A stretch of DNA of 64,000 bases from positions 310,001 through 374,000 of the forward strand of contig NZ_JABRWO010000009.1 in the NCBI RefSeq assembly GCF_013618625.1. The letters are read 5' to 3'. The notes under the pieces are model-generated. The model searched no databases. It saw only the letters and a list, made by a program, of their open reading frames with translations, and was not told where the DNA came from. The translations under genes were made by a program, and so were the position numbers. The DNA comes from Bremerella alba. Lineage in GTDB: Bacteria; Planctomycetota; Planctomycetia; Pirellulales; Pirellulaceae. This document shows, in pieces, positions 1-9,089 of the stretch. Numbering within the stretch: position 1 is the first letter of the stretch; each line of letters begins with the position of its first letter.

Positions 1-83
1 CAGATTCTGATAGCTGCTAGAGTACGTGCCGATTCTTTTCTTAGCACGGTGCTGGGACCGGATCGAAATGGATTTCGATCGCG

Positions 84-1274
84 ATGGGCATATTACAACG
101 ATATATCGTCGAAGAGCTCTTGAAGGTCTTCCTTCTCGCGCTGGTATCGCTGACGTTCCTCCTGCTGTTTATCGGGCTGGGACAACAAGCGATCAAAGAA
201 GGCCTGGGGTTTATGCCCCTTTTAAAAGCGATTCCGTACCTGCTTCCCAATGCCCTCCGCTTTGCTATTCCCGGTACCATCCTTTTTGCGGTCTGCAATG
301 TCTATGGACGCGTCAGTGCTAGCAATGAGCTGACAGCAATCAAAGCGGCCGGCATCTCGCCGATCTCGCTCATTGCTCCGGGGCTGGTGCTTGCGTTGAT
401 CCTTTCGCTGGTCAGCGTCTGGCTAAACGATGTGGCCGTCTCGTGGGGACATATGGGGCTGCGGCATGTGGTAATGCAATCGATCGACGACATTGCCTAT
501 GGCGTGCTCAGAACGAAAAAGTCCTTCTACAGCGACAAGTTCTCGATTCTCGTAAAAGACGTCGAAGGCGATCTTCTGATTCGACCCGAAATCACGGTAA
601 CTCCGTCCGGTGATCAAGGGCTTGTCACTATTTCGGCAGCCACCGCTCAACTGAAATCAGACCCGCAGCACAAGCGTGTGATGGTCACGTTGACCGATAG
701 CCTCATTCATTCCACGGGGCCGGACAGTCAGGTCTTTGAGCATCCCGGGAGTTTCGTCACCTCGATTCCGCTAGAAGATCCCACCGCGGTCGAAGGAATT
801 CGCGACGCTTCGCACCAACCGATGCGGCGCATCCCGGCATGGCAAGAGAAGATGAAAAACTATAACCAACAGGCGTCGCAGGTTCTGGCTGCCAAAGGTG
901 CTGCGTGTCTGGTGACTGGGCAAATGCCTCCACACGATGACCCCTCGTGGCTGTACTGGATCAACGAACAGCAGTGGTCTAAAGTCCAAATCAGCCGCCT
1001 GAATACGGAAACGCATCGCCGCTGGGCGAATGGTTTCAGTTGCCTGTGCTTCGCCCTGCTGGGTATTCCGCTGGCCATTCGTCAACGCAACAACGACTTC
1101 ATCACTTGCTTCTTTGCGGCCTTCTTGCCGGTACTATTATTGTATTACCCACTGATGGCGTTGGGGGTTGATCGAGCTAAGGATGGCCAGTGGCCAGCTT
1201 CGATGGTCTGGCTGGGCAATGCGGTGCTCCTGGTTGTCGGAGGATGGCTTTTGCACCGAACGATAAAGAACTGA
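84..1274 (+). CDS. LptF/LptG-family permease (YjgP/YjgQ)
   Basis: Inner-membrane permease of the LptF/LptG family, which with the ATPase LptB pulls lipopolysaccharide or a similar glycolipid out of the inner membrane. The 396 residues show the family layout: three N-terminal membrane segments (about 13-35, 55-75 and 97-115), a large periplasmic domain (about 120-310) and three C-terminal segments (about 317-335, 338-360 and 370-390). The length is normal for the family. No second permease or LptB is visible in the window, so a partner may lie upstream. Choosing between LptF and LptG needs alignment, so no symbol is given. It converges on the zinc-ribbon gene 3 bases downstream. Confidence 0.85.
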   Translation: MGILQRYIVEELLKVFLLALVSLTFLLLFIGLGQQAIKEGLGFMPLLKAIPYLLPNALRFAIPGTILFAVCNVYGRVSASNELTAIKAAGISPISLIAPGLVLALILSLVSVWLNDVAVSWGHMGLRHVVMQSIDDIAYGVLRTKKSFYSDKFSILVKDVEGDLLIRPEITVTPSGDQGLVTISAATAQLKSDPQHKRVMVTLTDSLIHSTGPDSQVFEHPGSFVTSIPLEDPTAVEGIRDASHQPMRRIPAWQEKMKNYNQQASQVLAAKGAACLVTGQMPPHDDPSWLYWINEQQWSKVQISRLNTETHRRWANGFSCLCFALLGIPLAIRQRNNDFITCFFAAFLPVLLLYYPLMALGVDRAKDGQWPASMVWLGNAVLLVVGGWLLHRTIKN

Positions 1275-1277
1275 ATT

Positions 1278-1517
1278 CTACGGCGTCCGCTTGGCGGTTC
1301 GCCCGCAGAAGGGGCACGTCTGTGCAGCGACCGGATCGAACGGTTCGTCCTCGTCATCACTCCGAAACGCTTCGGTTTGGCGGAAGCCACAATCAGGGCA
1401 CTTGTGCTCCCAAGAGTAGATTTCGAGCTCATCATTCTGAAAGTGATTCTGCTGGCACGTCAAAAGATCTGAGCCACACTTAGGACAACCGCCGATTGTG
1501 ATCCGCTCGCGAGACAT
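1278..1517 (-). CDS. Small zinc-ribbon protein
   Basis: A 79-residue protein with three Cys pairs: C11-x2-C14, C40-x2-C43 and C68-x2-C71, plus C21. The first two pairs resemble a rubredoxin/zinc-ribbon knuckle arrangement, and the last pair sits after an acidic linker (about 53-61). Such proteins bind one or two zinc ions, but I do not recognise a specific function. It starts about 20 bases downstream of the terminator that ends the isomerase transcript, so it probably has its own weak promoter or relies on read-through. Confidence 0.7.
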   Translation of the reverse strand: MSRERITIGGCPKCGSDLLTCQQNHFQNDELEIYSWEHKCPDCGFRQTEAFRSDDEDEPFDPVAAQTCPFCGRTAKRTP

Positions 1518-1536
1518 GGGCTCTTACTTCCAAAGA

Positions 1537-1566
1537 CAAAAAAAGCAGGCACCCCAGGAACCTGCT
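1537..1566 (-). terminator. Rho-independent terminator of the isomerase gene
   Basis: On the reverse strand a 6-bp stem (AGCAGG/CCTGCT) with an 11-base loop is followed directly by a run of T. It lies about 40 bases past the stop of the TIM-barrel isomerase gene (1604-2614) and ahead of the small zinc-ribbon gene. Confidence 0.75.
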
Positions 1567-1603
1567 AAGTCTCGTTCTATCATACTCCGCGAGTCATCAC
1601 GCA

Positions 1604-2614
1604 TCAAAATCCGCGGGCGGCAATGATGTCGTCGAAGTCGCGGAGGTGGTAGCCGACGCCAGCGAAGTCGAGTACGCGGCAGAAGCCTCGTAGGGCGACA
1701 CCGAACCCGTCGGGGCCGCTGAAGCCACCGAACTGACCGCCACCTTTGACGTGTGGTTCCAAGTCGCAGAAGACGCCTGGGATGCCGCGTTTCTTCAGCT
1801 TCTTTTCCAGCTTGGGAATCGACAAGGCGAAATCACGCATGATGCGTTCGTAGGCGCTGTCGCCTAAATCGGCCGGCACGAAGTTCTTCAAAGCATCTTC
1901 GTCGATGTGTCCCTTTTCGCCGGCTGGCTTGGTGATCTTGTAATCTTTAACGTGCATCCAACCCATGCCGGGTTTCATGGCCACGTATTGGTCGTACACT
2001 TCGTCAGGCGTGTAGCCTTGGCAGACCAGATTGCCGGCATCGAAGATCAGCATCATGGCTGGGTGATTCACCTTCTTGTGAATCTCGGCCAGGATGTCCC
2101 CATTTTGACCGATCAGATTGGCCTCGACTTCCAAGCCGAACGTCAGGTCGCTGCGGTGACAGGCCTCGGCGATTTGACCGAGTTGGTCGACGGCCTGGGC
2201 GATGTAATCTTTCGGCTCTGTTCCCTTGGGATGATAAAACGAGAAACCGCGAATCAGCTTGGTCTCGAATGCGTGGGCCAAATCGCAGGCCTTGTTAACG
2301 TCCTTCTCCAGATACTTTTTGAAGGGGACGAAGCGGTTCTTCGTGCCGTCGTTTTCGTCGAGCAGCTTGACCTTGCCGATTGGCGAGCCCAGGGACGAAA
2401 CGTTCAGGCCGTATTCACCTTCCAAGGTTCGCAGTTTGGCGATTTCGGCCTTGGTCAGGTCCATGACATTCTTGATGCCGTTGCCGACGTCGATGAAGCG
2501 AATACTGTAGTATTCCAGCCCCAATGCTGCAAAGGCACTGAACTGTTGTTCGGCTGTCTTCTGATTGGCAGATTCGTCAGCAAAACCGGTCAAAATCACT
2601 TGGGACGTGGTCAT
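1604..2614 (-). CDS. Sugar phosphate isomerase/epimerase-like TIM-barrel protein
   Basis: A 336-residue protein of the xylose-isomerase-like TIM-barrel superfamily (AP endonuclease 2/IolE type). Members isomerise or epimerise sugars and inositol derivatives using a divalent metal. Supporting segments are the metal-ligand-like LEVEAN strand, DAGN in the following strand and HVKDY near the C-terminus. There is no signal peptide, so it should be cytoplasmic. The start is the ATG reading MTTSQVILTG; an in-frame start 30 bases upstream adds residues that do not look like the family. The substrate cannot be inferred. It has no co-directional partner and is followed by a good terminator. Confidence 0.75.
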   Translation of the reverse strand: MTTSQVILTGFADESANQKTAEQQFSAFAALGLEYYSIRFIDVGNGIKNVMDLTKAEIAKLRTLEGEYGLNVSSLGSPIGKVKLLDENDGTKNRFVPFKKYLEKDVNKACDLAHAFETKLIRGFSFYHPKGTEPKDYIAQAVDQLGQIAEACHRSDLTFGLEVEANLIGQNGDILAEIHKKVNHPAMMLIFDAGNLVCQGYTPDEVYDQYVAMKPGMGWMHVKDYKITKPAGEKGHIDEDALKNFVPADLGDSAYERIMRDFALSIPKLEKKLKKRGIPGVFCDLEPHVKGGGQFGGFSGPDGFGVALRGFCRVLDFAGVGYHLRDFDDIIAARGF

Positions 2615-2980
2615 GTCGTCATTCCAGCTTGTGTCGCGTAACAATTCTCTAATGCACTAAGGTTTGTGCACGGGAAGTGGTATTGTGAATGCCAGGACAC
2701 GCCAGAGCAAGTGCCCCGCGAAAAGAGGGGGGGCGGTTTAATAGAAAGCAGGCCAGGCAAGAAGGCAGAAGAGCAACCATGGGTTACGCAGATAGGATTT
2801 CCTTCGTCCACGAAGTCGATGAGACCTATCTTATCAGTGTTCCTCTGCGTAATGGGTGGTTGAAATCTCTTCTCACTGTGGCCTCGGAGTTCTCTGGGGC
2901 AACAATATTCTTCCGAAGCGAATGATCGTTCTGTTACAACATCGAGTGCTCGCAACTCCCTTTTTTGAGAAGGCAGCCCC
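2615..2980. other. Intergenic region with a nested inverted-repeat element
   Basis: This 366-base gap separates two divergent genes. I see no credible gene in it. It contains a nested palindromic element (2784-2852, listed separately). The stretch after that element (about 2877-2905) resembles the CTCTGTG-type degenerate intergenic repeats I recall from planctomycete and verrucomicrobial genomes, which is a recollection and not a search result. Confidence 0.5.
2784..2852. repeat. Nested inverted-repeat element
   Basis: The outer arms TTACGCAGA (2784-2792) and TCTGCGTAA (2844-2852) are exact reverse complements. Inside them TAGG (2793-2796) pairs with CCTA (2825-2828), and CTTCGT (2802-2807) pairs with ACGAAG (2810-2815). 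A transcript could fold into a long stem with internal loops. It could be a REP-like or miniature element, or a structured leader; no protein gene overlaps it. Confidence 0.55.
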
Positions 2981-3451
2981 ATGACGCCGGAATCTCTGAT
3001 GCAATTGGCGATTGAGAAATGCCGCACAGGCATCGCGCTCGGCCAGACGCCGTTTGGTTGTGCGATTGAACTCAATGGTCAAGTCATTGCCGCCTCGCAC
3101 AATACGGTTTGGCAAACTATCGACATCACAGCCCATGCCGAGATCAACGCGCTGCGGGAAGCTTGTCGACAAACCCAACATCCGCTTTTAGAAGGGGCGA
3201 TTGTTGCGACGACCTGCGAGCCATGTCCCATGTGCGCAGCGGCGCTGCATTGGGCTCGTGTTGAAAAGGTTTACTTCGGCGCGACAATCGCCGATGCCGG
3301 TGCAGCAGGTTTCAGCGAGTTGGACCTGCCGGCAGAAAAAGTGATCGCTGCAGGGGGCGGATCGACAATATTGGTGCCGAATCTACTTCGCGATGAATGT
3401 CAGGCCTTATTCGCTGAGTGGAAACAAGACGAAAAGAGGCGGCATTACTAA
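2981..3451 (+). CDS. Nucleoside/guanine deaminase-like protein (CDA fold)
   Basis: Zinc-dependent deaminase of the cytidine/deoxycytidylate-deaminase fold. The active-site signature is complete: H52-A-E54 (zinc ligand and proton-shuttle Glu) and P81-C-P-M-C85 (two Cys ligands). At 156 residues it matches the guanine deaminase/tRNA adenosine deaminase group. The tail lacks the typical TadA features I would look for, so a free-base or nucleoside deaminase of purine salvage is as likely as TadA. A GAAGG sequence 8 bases upstream supports the ATG. Confidence 0.8.
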   Translation: MTPESLMQLAIEKCRTGIALGQTPFGCAIELNGQVIAASHNTVWQTIDITAHAEINALREACRQTQHPLLEGAIVATTCEPCPMCAAALHWARVEKVYFGATIADAGAAGFSELDLPAEKVIAAGGGSTILVPNLLRDECQALFAEWKQDEKRRHY

Positions 3452-3540
3452 GCCTTTCGGCAATTTGACGAAGCCTTGCCGCTGCAACCAACCGATAAAT
3501 GATCGTAAGTTGCGTGGTCGATCTTCCCGGGAGAACAAGG

Positions 3541-4221
3541 ATGTTCTGTTCCCATTGTGGCGTCAAAGCAGACGGTAATTTCTGTTTTCAATGTGGTAGC
3601 CCTCTTCGTCAGGCCGACGAGATGGTCTCCATAGATAACACTGTCTCCGAGGATCTTGTCCCTGCGGTCCTTTGCTGGGACGACGATGCAAACTACGAGC
3701 GCATTGCCCAGCATCCGGAAGTACGTACTGCCATTGCCAGCCATGCAGCGCAAGCACGTCCGGGGCTTTCGGCGGAAGCGTTGATGGAAATCGCCGACAA
3801 GGTAGTTCCGATTGGCATCTCGTACTCGGCGGTGGCTTCGATCGCCCAGCCGATGTGGGCTTCGCTGGGGGTTCGGACCGGCAAGCAGCGCTCGGCTGTT
3901 TTCGCCGTTCCCATCGGTCGCACGATGGCCCGCGTACTGTGTAGCCTGGCCAAGAATCAGCAGCCAGTGCAGCGGGTTGAGCAAGAGACCGACGGATGCA
4001 CCATCCAGGCCGAATTGCCGTCGAGCGTCTGGGCGATGAAAGGAATCTTGACCGTCAAGCTTGTCCGCCAAGACGACGGCTGCGTGGTAACCGTCGCCAC
4101 CGACATCCCCGGCCAGGCATTCGACTGGGGCATGAGCCAGCGCTGTGTTGATTCTCTACTGCAAGAGATTCAGCAAAATCTGGATTTGCCTCTGGCGGAA
4201 CCGCGAAGTCGAGCGGCGTGA
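3541..4221 (+). CDS. Zinc-ribbon protein of unknown function
   Basis: A 226-residue protein starting with a compact zinc ribbon: C3-x2-C6 and C15-x2-C18. The ATG directly before this ribbon is preferred over an in-frame start 42 bases upstream because it is preceded by GGGAG. The remaining 200 residues contain no domain I recognise and no signal peptide or clear membrane segment. The C-terminal part (about 140-215) alternates short hydrophobic strands and ends in a helix, as in small alpha/beta binding domains. Confidence 0.65.
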   Translation: MFCSHCGVKADGNFCFQCGSPLRQADEMVSIDNTVSEDLVPAVLCWDDDANYERIAQHPEVRTAIASHAAQARPGLSAEALMEIADKVVPIGISYSAVASIAQPMWASLGVRTGKQRSAVFAVPIGRTMARVLCSLAKNQQPVQRVEQETDGCTIQAELPSSVWAMKGILTVKLVRQDDGCVVTVATDIPGQAFDWGMSQRCVDSLLQEIQQNLDLPLAEPRSRAA

Positions 4222-4230
4222 ACTCAGTCT

Positions 4231-4749
4231 CTATTGCTCTTCGCGTTGTTCGTGATGCGAAGCCGGCTGAGCGGCACTTTGGCGCGAACGCCAGAAGTTT
4301 AGGGTAGTGGCACAGACGAGAAAAATGCAGCCGAATAGAGTCGCTTGCATGAGGACAATTCGTATTTGATCGTCGGCAACTTGGCTCTTGTAAGGAAATT
4401 GAGAGCTCTCGGGAATAACCTGCAGAAGCATGCCTCCCAATATCGCACTGAAATAAAACGTCACCATGGAATACGCAAATCGACGCACTACCGAGCGATT
4501 CCGCGAATTGACGAATAGCTCGGTACCAGCGAAGGTCAGTACGGCGTAGATTCCACGAGCCCAAATGTCGCGGGGGAGATTCTCGAAGGAGCCGAAGTAG
4601 CGACCGGAGAAATATACGCCCCCGGCATAGATCGTATAGCCGAGTAAGCCCAATGAAACCGCACGAACAATCCGAGCCCAAAGAGGCAAAGTCGGAGCAC
4701 GAACTTCTGTGACTTCCGACTTCGGGGATTCGAATGGATTGTTCCTCAT
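4231..4749 (-). CDS. Small integral membrane protein with NPFESP-type N-terminus
   Basis: A 172-residue protein beginning MRNNPFESPKSEV. An NP(Y/F)(E/Q)SP start is one I associate with many small planctomycete membrane proteins. Four hydrophobic segments are visible, at roughly 25-45, 67-85, 92-112 and 130-150, with a charged C-terminus. No catalytic motif is seen. A longer overlapping frame on the same strand (4055-4792) is rejected because it has shadow-like composition. Confidence 0.6.
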   Translation of the reverse strand: MRNNPFESPKSEVTEVRAPTLPLWARIVRAVSLGLLGYTIYAGGVYFSGRYFGSFENLPRDIWARGIYAVLTFAGTELFVNSRNRSVVRRFAYSMVTFYFSAILGGMLLQVIPESSQFPYKSQVADDQIRIVLMQATLFGCIFLVCATTLNFWRSRQSAAQPASHHEQREEQ

Positions 4750-4797
4750 GACATCGACCGGACGCGCCCTTGGGGGTGTGGACGACTGGCAATCGTG

Positions 4798-5181
4798 TTA
4801 AATCACGTGCAGTTCTTCCGGTGGCGTGTCGCTGTAATGTTCGACAGTAATCGTCGAACTGATTCCACCACGTGGGGTGAATTCGGCACGGACCTGCATC
4901 CAGCGAGGCTGCAGGCTTTCGACCAGGTCGTTAAGGATAACGTTGGTCACGTTTTCGTAGAAGATTCCCTGGTTGCGATAGGCCTGCATGTACAGCTTCA
5001 GGCTTTTCAGTTCTACGCATAGGGCTTCCGGGATGTACGTGATATGGATCGTGCCGAAGTCAGGCTGGCCGGTTTTAGGGCAGACCGAAGTGAACTCAGG
5101 CACGCTGATTTCGATCTCGTAATCTCGGTTGGGGTGTTGGTTCTCGAAGGTTTCGAGAAGTCCGCGATTCTCTTCTGACAC
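4798..5181 (-). CDS. queF: NADPH-dependent 7-cyano-7-deazaguanine (preQ0) reductase QueF
   Basis: Reduces preQ0 to preQ1 with NADPH in queuosine biosynthesis. It is a short unimodular QueF of 127 residues. The nucleophile Cys34 lies in EFTSVCP, Asp41 follows in QPDFG, and the substrate/NADPH motif [10 protein letters not shown] (about 56-65) is intact. The start is GTG, supported by GAGGAG about 9 bases upstream. It is divergent from queE across a roughly 270-base spacer; queC and queD are not in this window. Confidence 0.93.
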   Translation of the reverse strand: MSEENRGLLETFENQHPNRDYEIEISVPEFTSVCPKTGQPDFGTIHITYIPEALCVELKSLKLYMQAYRNQGIFYENVTNVILNDLVESLQPRWMQVRAEFTPRGGISSTITVEHYSDTPPEELHVI

Positions 5182-5448
5182 GGTCCGATTCTCCTCACTG
5201 ACGGGTTAAACTGCTATTTTGGAGGCAAACCGAGGCCCTGCCTAGACCCAACACTTGGCCGATATTTCGACATTTTCCCGTGCGGTCTGCCGAACTTCCT
5301 CCACACGAGGTCCGTCTTGGCGGGTATTCTGAAGGATTCCCCTCAACACGCTGCCCAAAAGCGTGGAGAATGGGGCACTCGAATGTCACTCTCTGGGAAC
5401 GGTTTCTCGCATTGCGGCGACAGACCTTTCGACAAGCGGTATCCTTGC

Positions 5449-6135
5449 GTGCGAATAGCTGAAATTTATCCATCGATTCAGGGCGAAGGCCTTCTGACCG
5501 GCGAGCCCAGTACGTTCGTCCGGGCCAGTGGTTGTAACTTGCGCTGTTGGTTCTGCGACACGCCGCATGCGTCTTGGAATCCGGAAGGGGAAGATCTTTC
5601 GGTCGCGGAAATATTAGGACGGATCGAACTCTTGGAAGTTCGCAACGTTGTGCTAACTGGCGGTGAGCCCATGCTATTTGCCGAGATGATCCCGCTTTGC
5701 GAGGGGATCCGGCGATCGGGACGGCATATCACTATTGAAACGGCCGGGACGCTGCACCTTCCCTTGCCGTGCGACCTGATGTCGATCAGTCCCAAGCTTT
5801 CTAACTCGACACCCAATGCCCAGGAATTTCCGCGTTGGCATCGGCGGCACGAGCAATCGCGAGATCAGCCTGAGGTTATTCAGCGGCTAATCGATGAATT
5901 TCCGTATCAATTCAAGTTCGTCATCGATAAACGGGAAGACTGTGACGAGGTACTGACCTACCTGGGGCGGTTTCCGGGTATACTCCGTGACCGCGTGTAT
6001 GTGATGCCGCAAGGAATCGAGCAAACGCAGTTAGACTCGATCACCCAGTGGCTCACGCCGTGGTCGGAAGAGCACGGTTTGCAACTTTGTTACCGCAAGC
6101 AAATCGAATGGTTCGGATTTGCTCGAGGGACTTAG
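5449..6135 (+). CDS. queE: 7-carboxy-7-deazaguanine synthase QueE (radical SAM)
   Basis: Radical SAM enzyme that contracts 6-carboxy-tetrahydropterin to 7-carboxy-7-deazaguanine. From the chosen GTG the protein is 228 residues. It opens with the family signature IAEIYPSIQGEG and carries the cluster motif C29-x3-C33-x2-C36 (CNLRCWFC), followed by a TGGEP segment. The open frame extends 44 codons upstream, including an ATG at 5383, but those residues are not family-like, so the GTG at 5449 is preferred. The 3' end overlaps the convergent FHA gene stop by a few bases. Confidence 0.9.
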   Translation: MRIAEIYPSIQGEGLLTGEPSTFVRASGCNLRCWFCDTPHASWNPEGEDLSVAEILGRIELLEVRNVVLTGGEPMLFAEMIPLCEGIRRSGRHITIETAGTLHLPLPCDLMSISPKLSNSTPNAQEFPRWHRRHEQSRDQPEVIQRLIDEFPYQFKFVIDKREDCDEVLTYLGRFPGILRDRVYVMPQGIEQTQLDSITQWLTPWSEEHGLQLCYRKQIEWFGFARGT

Positions 6136-8492
6136 TCTTGGCTGCCTTCGATGTGATCAGTAGCTTGGGGCAAACTATGCGGATTAATGATTTCATCGTT
6201 GAAGCGTTTTTCCATACGATCCCGACGATGATTCTTAACATGCTGGTAAATCACTGCGGACTGTAGCCACCAGAAGACTGTCACCACGTACGCCAGGCAA
6301 GCACCCGCGAAGGAAATGCTTAGGTAGCTTGGCGAGAGATAGTGCAGGAAGAAGCCGGTTGCCAGGGCCAACATCGAGACGAACAGTTTCGATTTGCAGA
6401 GCGATTCCCAGCGATTGAGTGTTGCCGAATCGATCGCCGCTTTAGCCGTTTCATTAGCGAGTTCGCGTAGCCTGCGAATGTCAGACGTTTGTTCTGGTGC
6501 AAAACGCGACGGGACGAACTCTTCCCGCGTAATCGGTTTGACAGGTTCCTCTGGTTTGACAGGCTCAGGCTTGGCTGCGATTGTTTTTTCGGTGGATTTT
6601 TGCTGAGGTGCGGGTTCCGGATCGCCGCTCTTAGCTCGCATTCGTGCCAAGAGGCTTTGCATGTAGTCGTCGATCGAGATGTCATCGTCGCTGCCGAGAG
6701 TGGCAGCTAAGTTCTCGGTCTCTTCAGCGGCCGTTTCGCTGAATGACTCATACGAGGGTGCATCAACTTCCGGTTCCTGCGGTGTTTCTTCCTCAGGGAA
6801 TTCAAAATCAGGGAAGCTCGAAAGGCCGGTTACCGGATTCACAGCCGGTGGTTGGTCGGTTTCGGGCGACTCCGCTGGAATCTCGGCTTCAGAATCGTGA
6901 TGCGAAGACTCCTCTGGCAGGGTCGGAGGGGGCGTTTCTCGGAGAATACCCATCGATCGTAGGTGATCGAGCGGTGACTCGTCCTCCTCTGGCGACAGGG
7001 CATTTTCGTCGTGGCTTTGCAGGTCGGCCAAGCGTCGTTCGTCTTCCAGTTGACGACGAATTTCCAGGCACTGTTGCCGAGCGTCATCCAACTGGTTCCT
7101 CCAATTGTCCTCGATCTCTTTCTGCTGGGTGATGGTCTCATGGAGTTCGAGGTTTTGCTGTCGCAGTTCGTCCAGCTGAAGTTTCAGGTCGTCGCCACGC
7201 AATGTGGCGTCATCGAGTTGGCTATGCAACTGCTTAAGTTTCGACTCGTGCTGGGCAACTTCCTCGTCAGTCATGCCGCTTGGCTGAGCGTCTTGGGCAT
7301 CGGCGAGTTGCTGTTCCAACTCGGCGATCTTACGTCCCACGTTTTCTGAGTGCTGCTGACGCTGTTCGAGTTCCTGTTGTGTCCACGCCAATTCGCTCTC
7401 GGCATCTTTGAGCGAGTCTTGGCTTTCATGCAAGTCACGCGAGGCATCCTCGTACGCAAGCCGCATTTTAGTTAAGCGAGAAACACCTTCATCTTCTTTC
7501 TCGTTCGCGGAGGCATCCAGCTGTGAAAGCTGATCTCGCACACCACGCAGGTGCGAGAGAATCGAGTTCACGCGGGTTTTGCCGAGCTTACGCGTAGAAA
7601 TCCATCGCTGGCGAAGACGCTCTTCACGCGATTGAAGTTCGTTTGACTGTTCCTTTAGATGCGCGATCAAGGCCACGGACTCTTGCAGGTCAGACTCGAG
7701 CCGGCGATGTCGTGCTCGTTCTTCTTCTGTGGAATCGGCATGAGAAGTCAACTCTTGCCGAATTTCGTTGACTTGATTCTGCTTAATCTCTAGCTGTTCT
7801 CGCAGCTCAGCCTGAATGGTGTTGTTGCTGCTAATCAGATCGCGAACATGATTGAGCAAGAGTCGGGTACGTTGGTTGTGCCGCTTGCGGCGCTCGATGC
7901 GATGTTCGGTCGATTCGGTTGCCGAGGGTTGCGAAACCTCGTGCGTGTCGGCCTCGCGGGTCATCAGAGAATCGACAAGCAGCTGCGTCTGGTCGAATTT
8001 GGTCTGCAATGCGCTGAAGGAATTTTTCTGCTTGCGGACTTCGTTCAATAGATTGCGAATCCGGCGATTGGACCTCTTGCGTAGCTTTCGATGCGATGGT
8101 GATTGAATTGGCAAAGGTTGGGTAACTGCCGGCGATTCGACTTGCTGGTCAGCTAGGACCTCGAAGCTCAAGCTTCCCAGGCTCAAGCGATCGCCGATGC
8201 GTAGCCAGGCTTCGCTGACGGTGTCGCCGTTGACGCGTGTGTCGCGGGTCCACGACTTCACGATCATTCCGCCCGAACCGCGATAGATCACACAGTGCTT
8301 CGGCTGGACATCGGCAGCAATCAAACGCAGTTGGCAATCTGCGGACGATCCGATCAGACATTTCGGCGCATGAACACGAATGATCTGACCATCACGCTCG
8401 GTACCTTCAATTTTCAATACCAGCGCCGAGTTCGACTTACCGAGAAGTCGAGAATCGCGTTTCGATCGGGGGACGACGTTGTTTTGGACCAT
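6132..8492 (-). CDS. FHA-domain, long coiled-coil, membrane-anchored protein
   Basis: About 786 residues. An N-terminal FHA domain (about 22-115, with GSSADCQLRL and HCVIYRGSGG-type strands) would bind phosphothreonine. It is followed by a very long Glu/Gln/Leu-rich coiled coil (about 130-490), an acidic Pro/Glu-rich linker, and two C-terminal membrane segments (about 695-745). The ATG reading MVQNNV is preferred over the longer frame. The architecture suggests a membrane-tethered scaffold reading Ser/Thr kinase output, as planctomycetes have many such kinases. The function is not known, and no kinase is adjacent. Confidence 0.7.
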   Translation of the reverse strand: MVQNNVVPRSKRDSRLLGKSNSALVLKIEGTERDGQIIRVHAPKCLIGSSADCQLRLIAADVQPKHCVIYRGSGGMIVKSWTRDTRVNGDTVSEAWLRIGDRLSLGSLSFEVLADQQVESPAVTQPLPIQSPSHRKLRKRSNRRIRNLLNEVRKQKNSFSALQTKFDQTQLLVDSLMTREADTHEVSQPSATESTEHRIERRKRHNQRTRLLLNHVRDLISSNNTIQAELREQLEIKQNQVNEIRQELTSHADSTEEERARHRRLESDLQESVALIAHLKEQSNELQSREERLRQRWISTRKLGKTRVNSILSHLRGVRDQLSQLDASANEKEDEGVSRLTKMRLAYEDASRDLHESQDSLKDAESELAWTQQELEQRQQHSENVGRKIAELEQQLADAQDAQPSGMTDEEVAQHESKLKQLHSQLDDATLRGDDLKLQLDELRQQNLELHETITQQKEIEDNWRNQLDDARQQCLEIRRQLEDERRLADLQSHDENALSPEEDESPLDHLRSMGILRETPPPTLPEESSHHDSEAEIPAESPETDQPPAVNPVTGLSSFPDFEFPEEETPQEPEVDAPSYESFSETAAEETENLAATLGSDDDISIDDYMQSLLARMRAKSGDPEPAPQQKSTEKTIAAKPEPVKPEEPVKPITREEFVPSRFAPEQTSDIRRLRELANETAKAAIDSATLNRWESLCKSKLFVSMLALATGFFLHYLSPSYLSISFAGACLAYVVTVFWWLQSAVIYQHVKNHRRDRMEKRFNDEIINPHSLPQATDHIEGSQD

Positions 8493-9089
8493 GATTCTGC
8501 TTGAAAAAGGAGGGAACCGCTGGCGGACAGGGGGCTGTCTCTGACGGCAGATTGCGATCAATGCCTGCCAGTTAGTGCCTATTTCGCTAAGTCATATAGG
8601 TCACGCAGATGGTACGGTCAAAGCAGTACCCTGGGAGAATTGAGCGGCCAAAAAGGGCTCAGGGGGTGAATTTTGATAGGTTTTAGATAGAAAAATGACG
8701 ATGATCGGATTGCGTCAACCGATCGCTTTCGGATGATATCGGACCGATTTTCGCAAGAGGAAAGTGTCTTAAATGCGAAATCGGATCGACTTATTTGGAA
8801 ATCCCAAGTCGTCGCTCGAATGCTGAGAAGTGCCGCAAAGTGTTATGTAGAAAGCGATTGCATTAAATCGCTCGAAATTGCTAGAGAACGGTGAAGAGAC
8901 GAAAATTTTTCGGTTACTGTTCCAGAGGCGTACTATAGTTTCGGTACGATTAATCAATGTAGGATTTGCCCGCCGAATAGGGGGATCGACGTCCGCGAAT
9001 TAAATCGCGAAGAGGCGACCCATTCAAATACTAGGCAGGGGCGAAACGAATCGCTAAAAATACGACTTTCCTGCACCTAAGGTGACACC
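8493..9089. other. Long intergenic region between divergent genes
   Basis: This 597-base stretch separates the FHA gene from the DksA-like gene. It is AT-richer than its surroundings and has no open frame with protein-like composition. A TACTAT hexamer at 8931-8936 could be a -10 element for the DksA-like gene, but I find no convincing -35. Otherwise I see nothing specific. Confidence 0.4.

Noticed and set aside
1907-2641. 244-residue open frame opposite the TIM-barrel isomerase
   Set aside because: It lies fully antisense to a recognisable gene and reads as Val/Gln/Leu-rich sequence with no domain.
4055-4792. 245-residue reverse open frame overlapping the zinc-ribbon and membrane protein genes
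   Set aside because: It has Ser/Arg-rich shadow composition; the overlapping 172-residue frame has a clear NPFESP start and membrane segments.
5182-5448. Possible preQ1 riboswitch between queF and queE
   Set aside because: No preQ1-I or preQ1-II core pattern was found by eye; a covariance search would be needed to be sure.
8769-8957. 62-residue reverse frame in the long spacer
   Set aside because: It has no ribosome site and its composition looks random.
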